Source: Streptomyces sp. NBC_01198 (GTDB lineage Bacteria > Actinomycetota > Actinomycetes > Streptomycetales > Streptomycetaceae). Taken from it: a stretch of DNA of 64,000 bases. Positions 55,258 through 64,000 of this stretch are shown here, piece by piece. The translations under genes and the position numbers were made by a program. Where the stretch lies: positions 7,176,001 through 7,240,000 of the forward strand of contig NZ_CP108568.1 of NCBI RefSeq assembly GCF_036010485.1. The letters run 5' to 3'. The notes below the pieces were generated by a model, which was given only the letters and a program-made list of their open reading frames with translations, did not search any database and was not told where the DNA came from. Positions within the stretch are counted from its first letter, which is position 1; every line of letters starts with the position of its first letter.

Positions 55258-56841
55258 TCACTCGGTCGTGCGGTCCGTGCCTCCGGCCCCGGAGGGCGTC
55301 ACGGACGGCGAGGCGGGCGAGGCAGCGGCAGGCGCGACCGCGGCCACCGGTGTGCCGCCGTCGCTCTGCGCGGCCCGCCGCGCCTCGTCCTCGGCCGAGG
55401 ACGCGACGAGGATCCCGTACGAGGGCCGCCGGGTGCGCAGCCCCGACAGTGTGAGCAGCAGACCCGCCACGCCGATGCCGGTGACCACCCACAGGGCCGG
55501 CCGGTAGCTGTCGAGCACCGCCTGCTTGCCGCCGCCGTGGCCGTCGGTGTGGGCGGTGACCACCGCGGTGACGACGGCGAGGAAGATCGCGCCGCCGACC
55601 TGGAAGGAGGTGTTGAGCAGGCCGGAGACCATGCCCTGCTCCTCGTTCCTGACGCCGTTGGTGGCCTGGATGTTGAGCGAGGGGAAGGCCAGCGCGAAGG
55701 CCGCGCCGAGCAGCAGCATCGACGGGAGGATGACGGCGGCGTAGCCGGGGTGCAGGTCAATCCGCAGGAAGAGCGCGTAGCCGGCAACCAGCGACGCGAA
55801 GCCGGCCGCGATCACCCGCGGGGTGCCGAACTTGTCGACGATCGGTCCCATCCGGGTGGACAGGATGGCGACCAGCGAGCCCGCGGGCAGGAAGGCGAGC
55901 GCGGTCTGCATGGCGCTGTAGCCGAGCACGTTCTGCAGGTACTGCGTGACCAGGAACTGGAAGCCGATGTACGAGCCGAAGAAGGTGGCGCCGCCGAGGT
56001 TGGCGCGGACCTGGTGGGAGGAGCGGAGCACGGCCAGCCGGATGAGCGGGTGGGACGAGCGGTGCTCGATGGCGACGAACGCGACCAGCAGCGCCGCGAC
56101 AGCGCCGAAGGACCCGAGCGTGCGGGCCGAGGCCCAGCCGGCGCTGGACGCCGAGACCACGGTGAACACCAGCAGCAGCATCGAGGCGGTGCCGGTGAAG
56201 GTGCCGGGCAGGTCGTAGCCTCTGCCCTCCGTGCTCTCCCTCGGGGTCCTGGGGATCAGCTTGAGGCCGGCGATCAGCGCGATCAGCGCGACGGGCGCGG
56301 GCAGCAGCATCGTCCAGCGCCAGCCCGCCTCGGTGAGGAAGCCGGAGAGCACCAGGCCCATCGAGAAGCCGGTGGCGCCGCAGCTGGAGTAGATGGTCAG
56401 GGCGCGGTTGCGGATCGGGCCCTCGGCGAAGGTGGTGGTGATGATGGACAGGCCGGCCGGCGCGGTGAAGGCGGCGCTCAGGCCCTTGATGAAGCGGGTG
56501 GCGATCAGCAGCGAGCCCGAGTCGACGAGGCCGCCGAGCAGCGAGGCGACGGCGAACACGCCGAGCGCGATCAGGAAGACGCGGCGCCTGCCGAGCAGGT
56601 CGGCCGCCCGGCCGCCGAGCAGCAGCAGGCCGCCGTAGCCGAGGATGTAGCCGCTGACGACCCACTGCAGCGAGTTGGTGGACAGGTCGAGGTCGTCGCC
56701 GATCGACGGGAGCGCCACGCCGACCATCGAGACGTCGAGCGCGTCGAGGAAGAGCGCGCCGCAGAGCACGAAGAGCGTGCCCCACTGCAGGGCGCTCCAA
56801 CGCTCCTCGGTACGGGGGACGGTGGGAGACGGAGAGGTCAT
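55258..56841 (-). CDS. MFS exporter, DHA2 (14-TM) type
   Basis: 527 residues. First helices LFVLCGALFLDALDVSMVGVALPSIGDDL pattern with the D-x-T-like DALDVSMV, motif A in LGGRAADLLGRRRVFL, and motif C-like region GATGFSMGLVLSGFL. Fourteen hydrophobic segments and a long acidic Ala/Ser/Pro tail. Likely drug or metabolite efflux, controlled by the divergent MarR protein. Confidence 0.92.
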   Translation of the reverse strand: MTSPSPTVPRTEERWSALQWGTLFVLCGALFLDALDVSMVGVALPSIGDDLDLSTNSLQWVVSGYILGYGGLLLLGGRAADLLGRRRVFLIALGVFAVASLLGGLVDSGSLLIATRFIKGLSAAFTAPAGLSIITTTFAEGPIRNRALTIYSSCGATGFSMGLVLSGFLTEAGWRWTMLLPAPVALIALIAGLKLIPRTPRESTEGRGYDLPGTFTGTASMLLLVFTVVSASSAGWASARTLGSFGAVAALLVAFVAIEHRSSHPLIRLAVLRSSHQVRANLGGATFFGSYIGFQFLVTQYLQNVLGYSAMQTALAFLPAGSLVAILSTRMGPIVDKFGTPRVIAAGFASLVAGYALFLRIDLHPGYAAVILPSMLLLGAAFALAFPSLNIQATNGVRNEEQGMVSGLLNTSFQVGGAIFLAVVTAVVTAHTDGHGGGKQAVLDSYRPALWVVTGIGVAGLLLTLSGLRTRRPSYGILVASSAEDEARRAAQSDGGTPVAAVAPAAASPASPSVTPSGAGGTDRTTE

Positions 56842-56855
56842 GGTCGGTAGATTAC

Positions 56856-56882
56856 ATGCACGCGCATCTGATGCAAGTGCAT
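56856..56882. promoter_or_regulatory. MarR operator pair
   Basis: ATGCACGCGCAT (56856-56867) and ATGCAAGTGCAT (56871-56882), two tandem near-palindromes, with a third ATGCAT at 56892, between exporter and regulator. Confidence 0.7.
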
Positions 56883-56926
56883 TTAATGTCCATGCATCAG
56901 GGTCCGTTTCCTGCTACCCTGCGAAC

Positions 56927-57328
56927 ATGGCCGTGGACAGGAGTGAGCGGGCGCTTGAGCGCGAGTGGCGGGAGATCCTTGCCATCCACGCGCGGACCGC
57001 GTGCGAACTCGACCGGGAGCTCCATCAGTACGGGCTCTGCGCGAGCGATTTCGAAGTGCTCGACGTCCTCGCGGGCGACCCGGAGGACGGCAGCTGCACC
57101 TTCCGTGTGCAGGAACTGGCCGACCGGGTGCACCTCAGCCAGAGCGCGCTGTCCCGGCTGGTCGCCAGGCTGGAGAAGGAAGGCCTCGTCGACCGCGGCA
57201 TCTGCAGCGAGGACCGCCGCGGTGTCTATGTGGGGATCACCGACGACGGCCGCCGGCGTTTCGAGCAGGCCCGCCCCGGCCACCGTGCCGTCCTGGAGCG
57301 GATGCTCGCCAAGCCCGCCGAAGTGTGA
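56927..57328 (+). CDS. MarR family regulator
   Basis: 133 residues. Winged helix with VQELADRVHLSQSALSRLVARLEKEGLVDRG and the wing CSEDRRGVYVGITDDGRRRF. Divergent from the DHA2 exporter with tandem operators between; likely its repressor. Confidence 0.92.
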   Translation: MAVDRSERALEREWREILAIHARTACELDRELHQYGLCASDFEVLDVLAGDPEDGSCTFRVQELADRVHLSQSALSRLVARLEKEGLVDRGICSEDRRGVYVGITDDGRRRFEQARPGHRAVLERMLAKPAEV

Positions 57329-57370
57329 GCCTCCTTCGCGGGTGACCTCGCGTATTTCGCTGTGGCCGCG

Positions 57371-58615
57371 TCAGCCCTGACGGCCGGTGTTGCGCACGGC
57401 GTAGGCGATCGCCGCCGCGACCGCCGCCAGCCCTGAGACCGTGGTCAGCGCGATCGGCAGGCCCACCGCGTCGGTGAGGAAGCCGATCGACGGCGGCCCG
57501 AGCAGCATTCCCCCGTAGCCGAGCGTGGACGCGGCGGCCACACCGCTGGGCCCGGTCAGCGCGCCCGCCCTGGCGATGGTGGTCGGGAAGCTGTTGGCCA
57601 GGCCGAGGCCGGTGAGCGCGAAACCCAGGATCACCAGCGGGATCACCGGCGCGAGTGCGCCGAGCAGCATGCCCGCGGCCGCGGTGAGGCCGCCGAGCAC
57701 CAGCACCCGGGTCTGGCCGAGCCGTTCCAGCAGTGCGGTGCCCGACAGGCGGCCCAGTGTCATGGCGGCGGCCACCGCCGCGTATCCGGCGGCTGCGATC
57801 CCCGGGCCGCCGTGCAGGTCCTGCTGGATGTGCAGCGGCCCCCATTCGGCCAGCGCGCCCTCACCGTATGACGTGCAGGCCGCGATCAGGCCGAAGACGG
57901 CGACCAGCGGCCCGGTGCGCCGCACGCGGTCGGGCACGGCGGCGGATCCGGGAACCGGCGCCGCCGGCTCGGTTGCCGCGACGCGCTCCCGCGGTACCCC
58001 GATCGGGTGGGACAGCAGTACGGGTCCGGCCAAGCAGACGGTGAGCAGGCCGACCGCCGTGAGCACCAGCAGATGTGTGGCCGCCGACAGATGGGGTGCC
58101 AGCAGTCCGCCCAGCCCGGCACCGATCAGACCTCCGAGGCTGTAGGCGGCGTGGAAGCTGGACATCACCGGGCGGCGCAGCGCGGCGACCAGCTCGACGG
58201 CGGCGCTGTTCATGGCGACGTTCAGACCGCCGTACGATACGCCGAACACCAGCAGGACCAGGCCGAGCGCGAGTGCCGAGTGCGTCCGTGGCGGCAGGGC
58301 GATGCTCAGCGAGAGCACGACGGCGGTGGCCACGGTGACGCGGTCGCTGCCGAAGCGGCGGCACAGCCGGCCAGTGAGCACCATCGTCGCCACCGCGCCC
58401 GCGGACACGCCGAGCAGCGCCAGTCCCAGCTGGCCCGCGGACGCGCCGACCTGGGCTTTGATGGCGGGGATGCGGACCACCCAGCCGGCGAAGAGGAAGC
58501 CGTCGACGGCGAAGAAGACGGTGAGGGCGATGCGCAGGCGGCGCAGGGCGGGGTCGGTGGCGGGAGTGTGGTGGGATCGGCCCAGGGCCGTCCCTATTTT
58601 GTTTAGCGTCGGCAC
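57371..58615 (-). CDS. MFS transporter, 12-TM type
   Basis: 414 residues with VFFAVDGFLFAGWVVRIPAIKAQVG at the start, a FucP/YfkF-like first helix, and LGLALLGVSAGAVATMVLTGRLCRRFGSDRV (motif A). The GTG at 58615 is the only usable start; TATTCT lies six bases before it, so the mRNA is probably leaderless. Divergent from a ROK repressor only 17 bases away. Confidence 0.88.
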   Translation of the reverse strand: MPTLNKIGTALGRSHHTPATDPALRRLRIALTVFFAVDGFLFAGWVVRIPAIKAQVGASAGQLGLALLGVSAGAVATMVLTGRLCRRFGSDRVTVATAVVLSLSIALPPRTHSALALGLVLLVFGVSYGGLNVAMNSAAVELVAALRRPVMSSFHAAYSLGGLIGAGLGGLLAPHLSAATHLLVLTAVGLLTVCLAGPVLLSHPIGVPRERVAATEPAAPVPGSAAVPDRVRRTGPLVAVFGLIAACTSYGEGALAEWGPLHIQQDLHGGPGIAAAGYAAVAAAMTLGRLSGTALLERLGQTRVLVLGGLTAAAGMLLGALAPVIPLVILGFALTGLGLANSFPTTIARAGALTGPSGVAAASTLGYGGMLLGPPSIGFLTDAVGLPIALTTVSGLAAVAAAIAYAVRNTGRQG

Positions 58616-58651
58616 AAAGTCAGAATAGGGGGGTGACACAGATTCGGACAA
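58592..58651. promoter_or_regulatory. Compact divergent promoter region
   Basis: On the minus strand TTGTCC (58651-58646), 18 bases, TATTCT (58627-58622), start point at the GTG of the exporter. CCCTATT (58592-58598) and AATAGGG (58624-58630) form an inverted repeat around both starts, a plausible ROK repressor site. Confidence 0.55.
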
Positions 58652-59856
58652 GGCTTGAGCGGGGTCGCGGCGCACTCGGTCCCGCGCTCTCCCTGGTGCA
58701 CACCGGCCGCGCGGCGACCCGCGCACTGCTCACCGCTGAACTGGGCGTGACCCGCGCGACCGCGGGCGCGGTCGCCGCGGAGCTCGAGGCACTGGGGCTG
58801 ATCCGGGTGGACACCCGGCCGAGCGGCCCGTCCGGGGCGCAGGGCCGGCCCTCGCACCGGCTCGACGTGGCGCCCGGGGGACCGGTCGTGCTCGCCGCGC
58901 AGGTGCACGCGGACGGCTTCCGGGCCGCGCTCGTCGGGCTCGGCGGGGAGATCGTGGCCACCAGTGCCGGCAACATGACCGTACCCGCCGATCCCGCGCA
59001 CGTGCTGGGCGCGGTCGTGGAGGCCGGTACCGGACTGCTGCGCGAGTCCGGGCGGGTGTGCGTCGGGGCGGGCCTCGCGGTGCCGTCCGCCGTGGCGGAG
59101 CCCGAGGGCACCGCGCTCAACCCGCTGCACCTGGCCTGGCCCGCGGGCGCCCCGGTGCGGGAGGTCTTCGCGAGCCAGATCGCCCGGGTGGGCATTCTCG
59201 GCCCCGACGGGGAGCCGGTCGCGTCCTTCGTCGGCAACGACGTCAACGTGGCCGCGCTGGCCGAGCACCGGCACGGCGCCGGTCGCGGCGCGCAGCACCT
59301 GCTGGTGGTCGCCTCGGGGCACCGCGGGGTCGGCGGCGCGCTGGTGCTCGACGGCCGCCTGCACACCGGCAGTTCGGGGCTCGCGCTGGAGGTCGGCCAC
59401 CTCACCGTGCAGCCGGACGGGCGCCCCTGCCACTGCGGCAGCCGCGGCTGCCTCGACGTCGAGGCGGACCCGCTGGCCTTCCTCGAAGCGGCGGGCCGGG
59501 TGCCGGGGCCGGAGGTGTCGCTGCTCGAACAGTGCCGCGACCTGCTCAGCACGGAGTACGCCGACCCGGCCGTCAAGGCCGCGGCGCACATGCTGATCGA
59601 CCGGCTCGGCCGGGGGCTGGCCGGGATGGTCAACGTGCTCAACCCCGACCTGATCCTGCTCGGCGGCCTGCACCGCCATCTGCTGGACGCCGACCCCGAG
59701 GCGCTGCGCGCGGTGGTCGCCGACCACAGCCTGTGGGGCCGCAGCGGCGGCGTACCGGTGCTGGCCTGCGCCCTCGACCACAACAGCCTTGTCGGCGCTG
59801 CCGAGTTGGCCTGGCAGCCGGTGCTCGACGACCCGCTGGCGGCGCTCGGCGGCTGA
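58633..59856 (+). CDS. ROK family transcriptional repressor
   Basis: 407 residues. N-terminal winged helix (GRAATRALLTAELGVTRATAGAVAAELEALGL), then a ROK sugar-binding domain with VGNDVNVAALAEHRHGAG, LEVGHLTVQPDGRPCHCGSRGCLDVEAD. Probably senses a sugar and controls the divergent exporter. Confidence 0.9.
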   Translation: MTQIRTRLERGRGALGPALSLVHTGRAATRALLTAELGVTRATAGAVAAELEALGLIRVDTRPSGPSGAQGRPSHRLDVAPGGPVVLAAQVHADGFRAALVGLGGEIVATSAGNMTVPADPAHVLGAVVEAGTGLLRESGRVCVGAGLAVPSAVAEPEGTALNPLHLAWPAGAPVREVFASQIARVGILGPDGEPVASFVGNDVNVAALAEHRHGAGRGAQHLLVVASGHRGVGGALVLDGRLHTGSSGLALEVGHLTVQPDGRPCHCGSRGCLDVEADPLAFLEAAGRVPGPEVSLLEQCRDLLSTEYADPAVKAAAHMLIDRLGRGLAGMVNVLNPDLILLGGLHRHLLDADPEALRAVVADHSLWGRSGGVPVLACALDHNSLVGAAELAWQPVLDDPLAALGG

Positions 59857-60106
59857 CCGGCCGCGCGGGACGGACGGGCGCTCCGGCCGGCCGTCGTCCG
59901 CCCTCCGCCCCGGGCGGCCGGTCACGCCCGCCCTCCTCCCCGGGTCCCGCCCGCCGCCGGCCGGCGCGGCGGGCGCAGTCCGCGGGCCGTCGGGTACTCC
60001 CCGCGGAGCAGCCCCGCTGCCGCTGGCCGTACGACGATTTCGGCGGCGGGGGAAGCCAGGCTCGTGGTGTCGGGAGAACCCGGCACGACCGAGGAGATGA
60101 CGGACG

Positions 60107-60412
60107 ATGAACACCCTGGCTTGGCATGACGGCGGGCCCGGCCCGTGGATCCTGTTCTTCCCGCTGATCTGGGTGTTCGCGGTGGCCGCCGTGGTCACCG
60201 TGTTGCGCCGCACGGTGTGGCGCGGCCGTGGCGGGCCGTGGCAGGTCAGGTCGGCGGCGACCGGCGAGCACAGCCCGATGGCGGTGCTGGGGCGGCGGTT
60301 CGCGGCCGGCGAGATCGACGAGGAGGAATACTGGCGCCGGATGTCAGTGCTCGAGGAGCACTTCGCCCGTGACCCGCGCGGCCCCCGCGGCGGCAAGGGC
60401 GGCGCGCTGTGA
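60107..60412 (+). CDS. SHOCT domain membrane protein
   Basis: 101 residues. One membrane segment (WILFFPLIWVFAVAAVVTVLRR) and a C-terminal SHOCT motif, LGRRFAAGEIDEEEYWRRMSVL. First gene of the ABC operon, overlapping the ATPase start by four bases. Role unknown; SHOCT proteins often accompany exporters. Confidence 0.88.
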   Translation: MNTLAWHDGGPGPWILFFPLIWVFAVAAVVTVLRRTVWRGRGGPWQVRSAATGEHSPMAVLGRRFAAGEIDEEEYWRRMSVLEEHFARDPRGPRGGKGGAL

Positions 60413-61284
60413 AGGAGGTGACGGCGCCTCACGGGAGCGCGGGGCCCGACAAAGGCCCCGACAAAGGCAACGGCAACGGCTCCGGCAGCGAGCGCCAGCG
60501 CGAGGGCGACGGCGGCCCCGGTCCAGGCAGCGGCACCGCGGCCCGGGTCGTGGACGCGGCCAAGGTGTACGGCACCGGCGACACGGCCGTACGGGCCCTC
60601 GACGGCGTGACGGTGGGCTTCCCGGCCGGCCGCTTCACCGCGATCATGGGGCCTTCCGGCTCCGGCAAGTCCACCCTGATGCACTGCGCCGCCGGCCTGG
60701 ACTCGCTCACCTCGGGCACCGCGTGGATCGGCGACACCGAGCTGGGCTCGCTCGGCGACCGGCAGCTGACGCTGCTGCGCAGGGAGCGGATCGGCTTCGT
60801 CTTCCAGTCCTTCAACCTGGTCCCGACGCTGACCGTCGCGGAGAACGTCACCCTGCCGCTCGACCTCGCGGGCAGGCGCCCCGACGCCGAGTGGGTGGAC
60901 GCGCTGATCGACGTCGTCGGGCTGCGCGACCGGCTGCGGCACCGCCCCGGCGAGCTGTCCGGCGGCCAGCAGCAGCGGGTCGCCGTGGCCAGGGCGCTCG
61001 CCGGCCGGCCCGAGGTGGTCTTCGCCGACGAGCCGACCGGCAACCTGGACTCGCGCTCCGGCGGCGAGGTCCTCGACCTGCTCGGCCGGGCGGTGCACGA
61101 CATGGGCCGCACCGTGGTGATGGTCACCCACGACCCGGTCGCGGCCGCCCACGCCGACGAGGTGGTCTTCCTCGCCGACGGCCGGCTCGTGGACCTGATG
61201 GCCGCGCCCACCGCGGGCCTGGTGCTCGACCGGATGAAGGCCTTCGACGGCCGCCCGGCCGCCGGGGGAGGGGCGTCGTCGTGA
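60409..61284 (+). CDS. ABC transporter ATPase, MacB/LolD type
   Basis: 291 residues. A 40-residue Gly/Asn/Asp-rich N-terminal extension, then Walker A GPSGSGKSTL (about residue 81), Q-loop FVFQSFNLVPTL, signature LSGGQQQRVAVARAL, Walker B VVFADEPTGNLDSRSGG and H-loop VMVTHDPVA. GTG start; pairs with the FtsX permease downstream. Confidence 0.93.
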   Translation: MKEVTAPHGSAGPDKGPDKGNGNGSGSERQREGDGGPGPGSGTAARVVDAAKVYGTGDTAVRALDGVTVGFPAGRFTAIMGPSGSGKSTLMHCAAGLDSLTSGTAWIGDTELGSLGDRQLTLLRRERIGFVFQSFNLVPTLTVAENVTLPLDLAGRRPDAEWVDALIDVVGLRDRLRHRPGELSGGQQQRVAVARALAGRPEVVFADEPTGNLDSRSGGEVLDLLGRAVHDMGRTVVMVTHDPVAAAHADEVVFLADGRLVDLMAAPTAGLVLDRMKAFDGRPAAGGGASS

Positions 61285-63854
61285 GTACCGCGACCGGCGC
61301 GGGCCGGGCGTCGCTGCGCCTCGGGCTCGCGGGGCTGCGCGCCCACAAGCGCCGCTTCGCCGGCACCTTCGTCGCCGTCTTCCTCGGCGTCGCCTTCCTG
61401 GCCGGCACCATGGTGACGGGCGACACGCTGCGGGCCAGCTTCGGCAGGCTCTTCGCCGACGCCAACAGCGGTACGGACACCGTCGTGCGGGGCGCCGACG
61501 AGATCAAGGCGCCGGGTCTCGGGCAGGGCATCCGCGAGCCGGTGCCCACCGGCCTGATCGACGCCATCCGGCAGGTGCCCGGTGTCGCGGCCGTCGCCCC
61601 CGACATCGAGGGCGCGGGCGAGCTGGTCAAGGCCGACGGCAAGTCCCTGGACACCAGGGGCCCCACCGTCGCGGGCAACTGGATCGACGAACCCGACCTG
61701 AACCCGTACAAGCTCGTGCGGGGCCACGCGCCCAGCGCGCCGGGCGAGATCGTCATCAACCGCGGCGCGGCGACCAAGGGCGGCCTGAAGCTCGGCGACC
61801 GCACGCTGCTGCGCACCCCTGACCCGGTGCACGTCACCGTGGTGGGCGTCGCCACCTTCGGCAGCGAGGACGGCGAGGGCCAGACCACGTACGCCGGTAT
61901 GACAAGGGCCGACGCCGAGCGGTATCTGATGCCCGAGCCCGGCAGGGCCACCACCATCAAGGTCAGGGCGGGATCCGGGCTGAGCCAGGAGCAGCTCACC
62001 GCGCGGGTCGCCCGGGTGCTGCCCGCGCGCTACGAGGCGATCACCGGCACCCGGGCGAGCGACGATACCCAGCAGGCCACCTCGGGCGCCTTCCTGGACA
62101 TCTTCACCACCCTGCTGACGGTCTTCGCGGGCATCGCCCTGCTGGTGGCCACCTTCAGCATCCACAACACCTTCGCGATCGTGGTGGCCCAGCGCACCCG
62201 GGAGAACGCCCTGCTGCGGGCGCTGGGCGCGACCCGGCGCCAGGTGCTCGGCTCGACGATGGCCGAGGCCGCCGCCGTGGGCGTACTGGCCTCGCTCGCC
62301 GGGCTGCTCGGCGGCATCGGGATCGCGGCCGGGCTGCAGGCGCTCTTCCCGGCGGTCGGCTTCCCCTTCCCGGAGGGCGCGTTGCGGATCCACGCGCCGG
62401 CCATGGCCCTGCCGCCGGCCGTGGGCCTGCTGGTGTGCGTCGGCTCGGCGGTGGCGCCCGCCGTCCGTGCGGGCCGCACCGCGCCGCTCGCCGCGCTGCG
62501 GGAGAGCGCCACCGACGCCTCGGGCGCGTCCCGCCGCCGGGCGGCCGCCGGGCTGGGCACCGCCGTCGCGGGGGTCGCCCTGACCGCCGCCGGGGCCACG
62601 GCGGGCCCCAGCCTGCCGCTCACCGCGCTGGGCGCGGTCCTGACACTCGCGGCCTTCGTGGTGCTCGGCCCGGTCGCCTCCTCGGTCGCGGTGCGGGTGC
62701 TGGGCGCGCCGGTCGGCCGGCTGCGCGGGGTGACGGGCTCGCTGGCCCGCCGCAACGCGCTGCGCAGCCCCAAGCGAACCGCGGCCACCGCCACCGCGCT
62801 GATGATCGGGGTGGCCGTGGTGTCGCTCTTCACGGTCCTCGGCGCCTCGATGAAGGCGACGCTGCACCAGACCGCGGACCGCTCCTTCGCCGGTGACGTC
62901 GCCATCAGCGCCCAGCTCTACGGCGCCGGCGGCAGCGGCCTGAGCCCCGAACTCGCCCCGGCGGTGGCGAGGCTGCCCGAGGTCCAGGACGCGGTCGGCC
63001 TCGGCAGCGGCGTCGCCGAGGTGGACGGCGCGGGGCGCAGGCTCACGGTCACCGACCCGGCGGCGCTGTCCCGGCTGCTCGACCTCGGTGCGGTGCGCGG
63101 CTCGCTCACCGGTCTCGGCACCGGTGCCATCGCGGTGTCCGAGGACGAGGCGGACCGGCGCGGCCTGACCACCGGCAGCACCGTGCGGCTCACCTTCTCC
63201 GACGGCGATCGGGTGACCCTCACCGTCGGCGCGGTCTACGGCCAGGCCGGCCTGGCCGGCGACTACCTGATCACCCGGGCCGCCTGGGAGCCGCACCGGG
63301 TCCAGGACAAGGACACGCTCGTCGCCATCGGCTTCAGGGACGGCGTGTCCACTTCCGCGGGCAAGGCGGCGGTCACCAGGGCGGTGAAGGCCTTCGGGTC
63401 GCCCGACGTGCAGACCAGGAGCGAGTACGCCACGTCGTCGGCCGCAGGGGTCGACACCTTCCTCACCCTGATCTACGCCCTGCTGGTGCTCGCCGTGCTG
63501 ATCGCGCTGCTCGGCATCGCCAACACCCTCACTCTCGCGGTGCACGAACGGACCCGGGAGCTTGGCCTGTTGCGCGCGGTCGGGCAGACCCGCGGCCAGC
63601 TGCGGGCGATGGTGCGCTGGGAGTCGGTCGTGGTGGCGGCCTTCGGCACCGCGGGCGGCCTGGGGCTCGGCACCTTCCTCGGCTGGGCCCTGGTCAAGGC
63701 CACCGACGGCTCGGCCACCGGCGCCTTCGCGATCCCGCCGCTGCCGCTGACCGTGGTGCTGCTCGTGGGTGTCGCCGCAGGCGTGCTGGCCGGCTGGCGC
63801 CCGGCCAGGCGTGCGGCGCGGCTGGACATCCTGCGGGCCATCGCGACCGAGTGA
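61281..63854 (+). CDS. FtsX-like ABC transporter permease
   Basis: 857 residues. N-terminal anchor (RRFAGTFVAVFLGVAFLAGTMV), a MacB-like extracellular domain (residues about 45-250), a first FtsX block of membrane helices around ENALLRALGATRRQVLGSTMAE, a second extracellular domain, and a final FtsX block with RELGLLRAVGQTRGQLRAMVRWE. Likely mechanotransmission-type exporter of lipids or peptides. GTG start in a four-base overlap with the ATPase. Confidence 0.93.
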   Translation: MSTATGAGRASLRLGLAGLRAHKRRFAGTFVAVFLGVAFLAGTMVTGDTLRASFGRLFADANSGTDTVVRGADEIKAPGLGQGIREPVPTGLIDAIRQVPGVAAVAPDIEGAGELVKADGKSLDTRGPTVAGNWIDEPDLNPYKLVRGHAPSAPGEIVINRGAATKGGLKLGDRTLLRTPDPVHVTVVGVATFGSEDGEGQTTYAGMTRADAERYLMPEPGRATTIKVRAGSGLSQEQLTARVARVLPARYEAITGTRASDDTQQATSGAFLDIFTTLLTVFAGIALLVATFSIHNTFAIVVAQRTRENALLRALGATRRQVLGSTMAEAAAVGVLASLAGLLGGIGIAAGLQALFPAVGFPFPEGALRIHAPAMALPPAVGLLVCVGSAVAPAVRAGRTAPLAALRESATDASGASRRRAAAGLGTAVAGVALTAAGATAGPSLPLTALGAVLTLAAFVVLGPVASSVAVRVLGAPVGRLRGVTGSLARRNALRSPKRTAATATALMIGVAVVSLFTVLGASMKATLHQTADRSFAGDVAISAQLYGAGGSGLSPELAPAVARLPEVQDAVGLGSGVAEVDGAGRRLTVTDPAALSRLLDLGAVRGSLTGLGTGAIAVSEDEADRRGLTTGSTVRLTFSDGDRVTLTVGAVYGQAGLAGDYLITRAAWEPHRVQDKDTLVAIGFRDGVSTSAGKAAVTRAVKAFGSPDVQTRSEYATSSAAGVDTFLTLIYALLVLAVLIALLGIANTLTLAVHERTRELGLLRAVGQTRGQLRAMVRWESVVVAAFGTAGGLGLGTFLGWALVKATDGSATGAFAIPPLPLTVVLLVGVAAGVLAGWRPARRAARLDILRAIATE

Positions 63855-63868
63855 CCGCTGTCCGCACG

Positions 63869-63906
63869 GCCGGGCGCCGCCTCCCTGACAGGGAGGCGGC
63901 GCCCGG
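63869..63906. terminator. Strong terminator after the ABC operon
   Basis: Perfect 15-pair stem CGGGCGCCGCCTCCC / GGGAGGCGGCGCCCG with loop TGACA. Confidence 0.9.
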
Positions 63907-63957
63907 CCCGCAGTCTGCTTGCGGGTGGCTTCGGCGAACGCGCCGCAGGTGCGGCGG

Positions 63958-64000
63958 TCAGGCCGCAGCGGCGACGGCGATCGGCTCGGCGACCGGCTCG
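63958..64000 (-). CDS. C-terminal end of a gene continuing past the window
   Basis: On the minus strand the last 14 codons read EPVAEPIAVAAAA-like and end at TGA (63960-63958), converging with the ABC operon. Too short to identify. Confidence 0.4.
   Translation of the reverse strand, partial: EPVAEPIAVAAAA

Noticed and set aside
55537-56850. Long plus-strand frame opposite the DHA2 exporter
   Set aside because: Gly/Arg/Glu-rich antisense of a membrane protein gene; typical high-GC shadow.

Overview
The window is a piece of a Streptomyces-like actinomycete chromosome. The flanking genes have very GC-rich third codon positions, many GTG starts, 1-4 base gene overlaps and typical streptomycete families (DHA2 exporters, ROK/LacI/TetR/MarR regulators, NarL-type two-component system). 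An integrated siphovirus fills roughly the first 37 kb. Its right end lies at the stop codon of a large serine integrase (35049-37010), directly against a chromosomal short-chain dehydrogenase gene. Its left end is outside the window, so part of the phage (probably the replication genes) is not seen.

Prophage layout. At the left edge are a truncated helix-turn-helix protein with a palindromic operator (possible repressor) and a small basic-tailed protein. From 950 to 20523 the minus strand carries the late operon, read right to left: terminase small and large subunits, portal, MuF-like protein, scaffold, capsid, head-tail connectors, tail tube, tail chaperone with a -1 frameshift, tape measure, distal tail and hub proteins, an S74-type tail fibre, a coiled-coil membrane protein, GH25 endolysin and a holin candidate. 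A tRNA-Lys and an HNH nuclease lie upstream of the terminase. Two plus-strand cargo-type genes (13347-13793 and 21710-22303) stand apart from the operons.

From 22.4 kb to 34.96 kb the plus strand holds the early region. It starts with a roughly 1 kb non-coding, hairpin-rich stretch behind a good promoter (large structured RNA candidate). About thirty small, mostly unknown genes follow, including an ArdA-type antirestriction protein, a deoxynucleoside monophosphate kinase and a gene broken by an in-frame amber codon. The outstanding feature is a set of nine dispersed type II hammerhead ribozyme motifs in the spacers between these genes. Eight have an intact catalytic core and one is degenerate. 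They are interleaved with an 11-base repeated element (consensus near TGTGATASTGT) that looks like an extended -10 promoter or repressor site. Further copies of the element precede late genes on the minus strand.

Chromosomal part (37.0-64.0 kb). In order: SDR oxidoreductase, threonine aldolase, transglutaminase-like protein whose start codon sits in a 17-bp inverted repeat, PlsC-like acyltransferase, DUF4395 protein and divergent membrane thioredoxin, etfB-etfA, a CitE/HpcH-like lyase behind a palindromic operator, LacI regulator and divergent ROK kinase, a TmrB-like kinase fused to a NUDIX domain, an M20 peptidase, a geranylgeranyl-reductase-like oxidoreductase, an F420-type nitroreductase and divergent TetR, a two-component system, two MFS exporters each with a divergent regulator (MarR and ROK), and a SHOCT protein/ABC ATPase/FtsX permease operon closed by a strong terminator.
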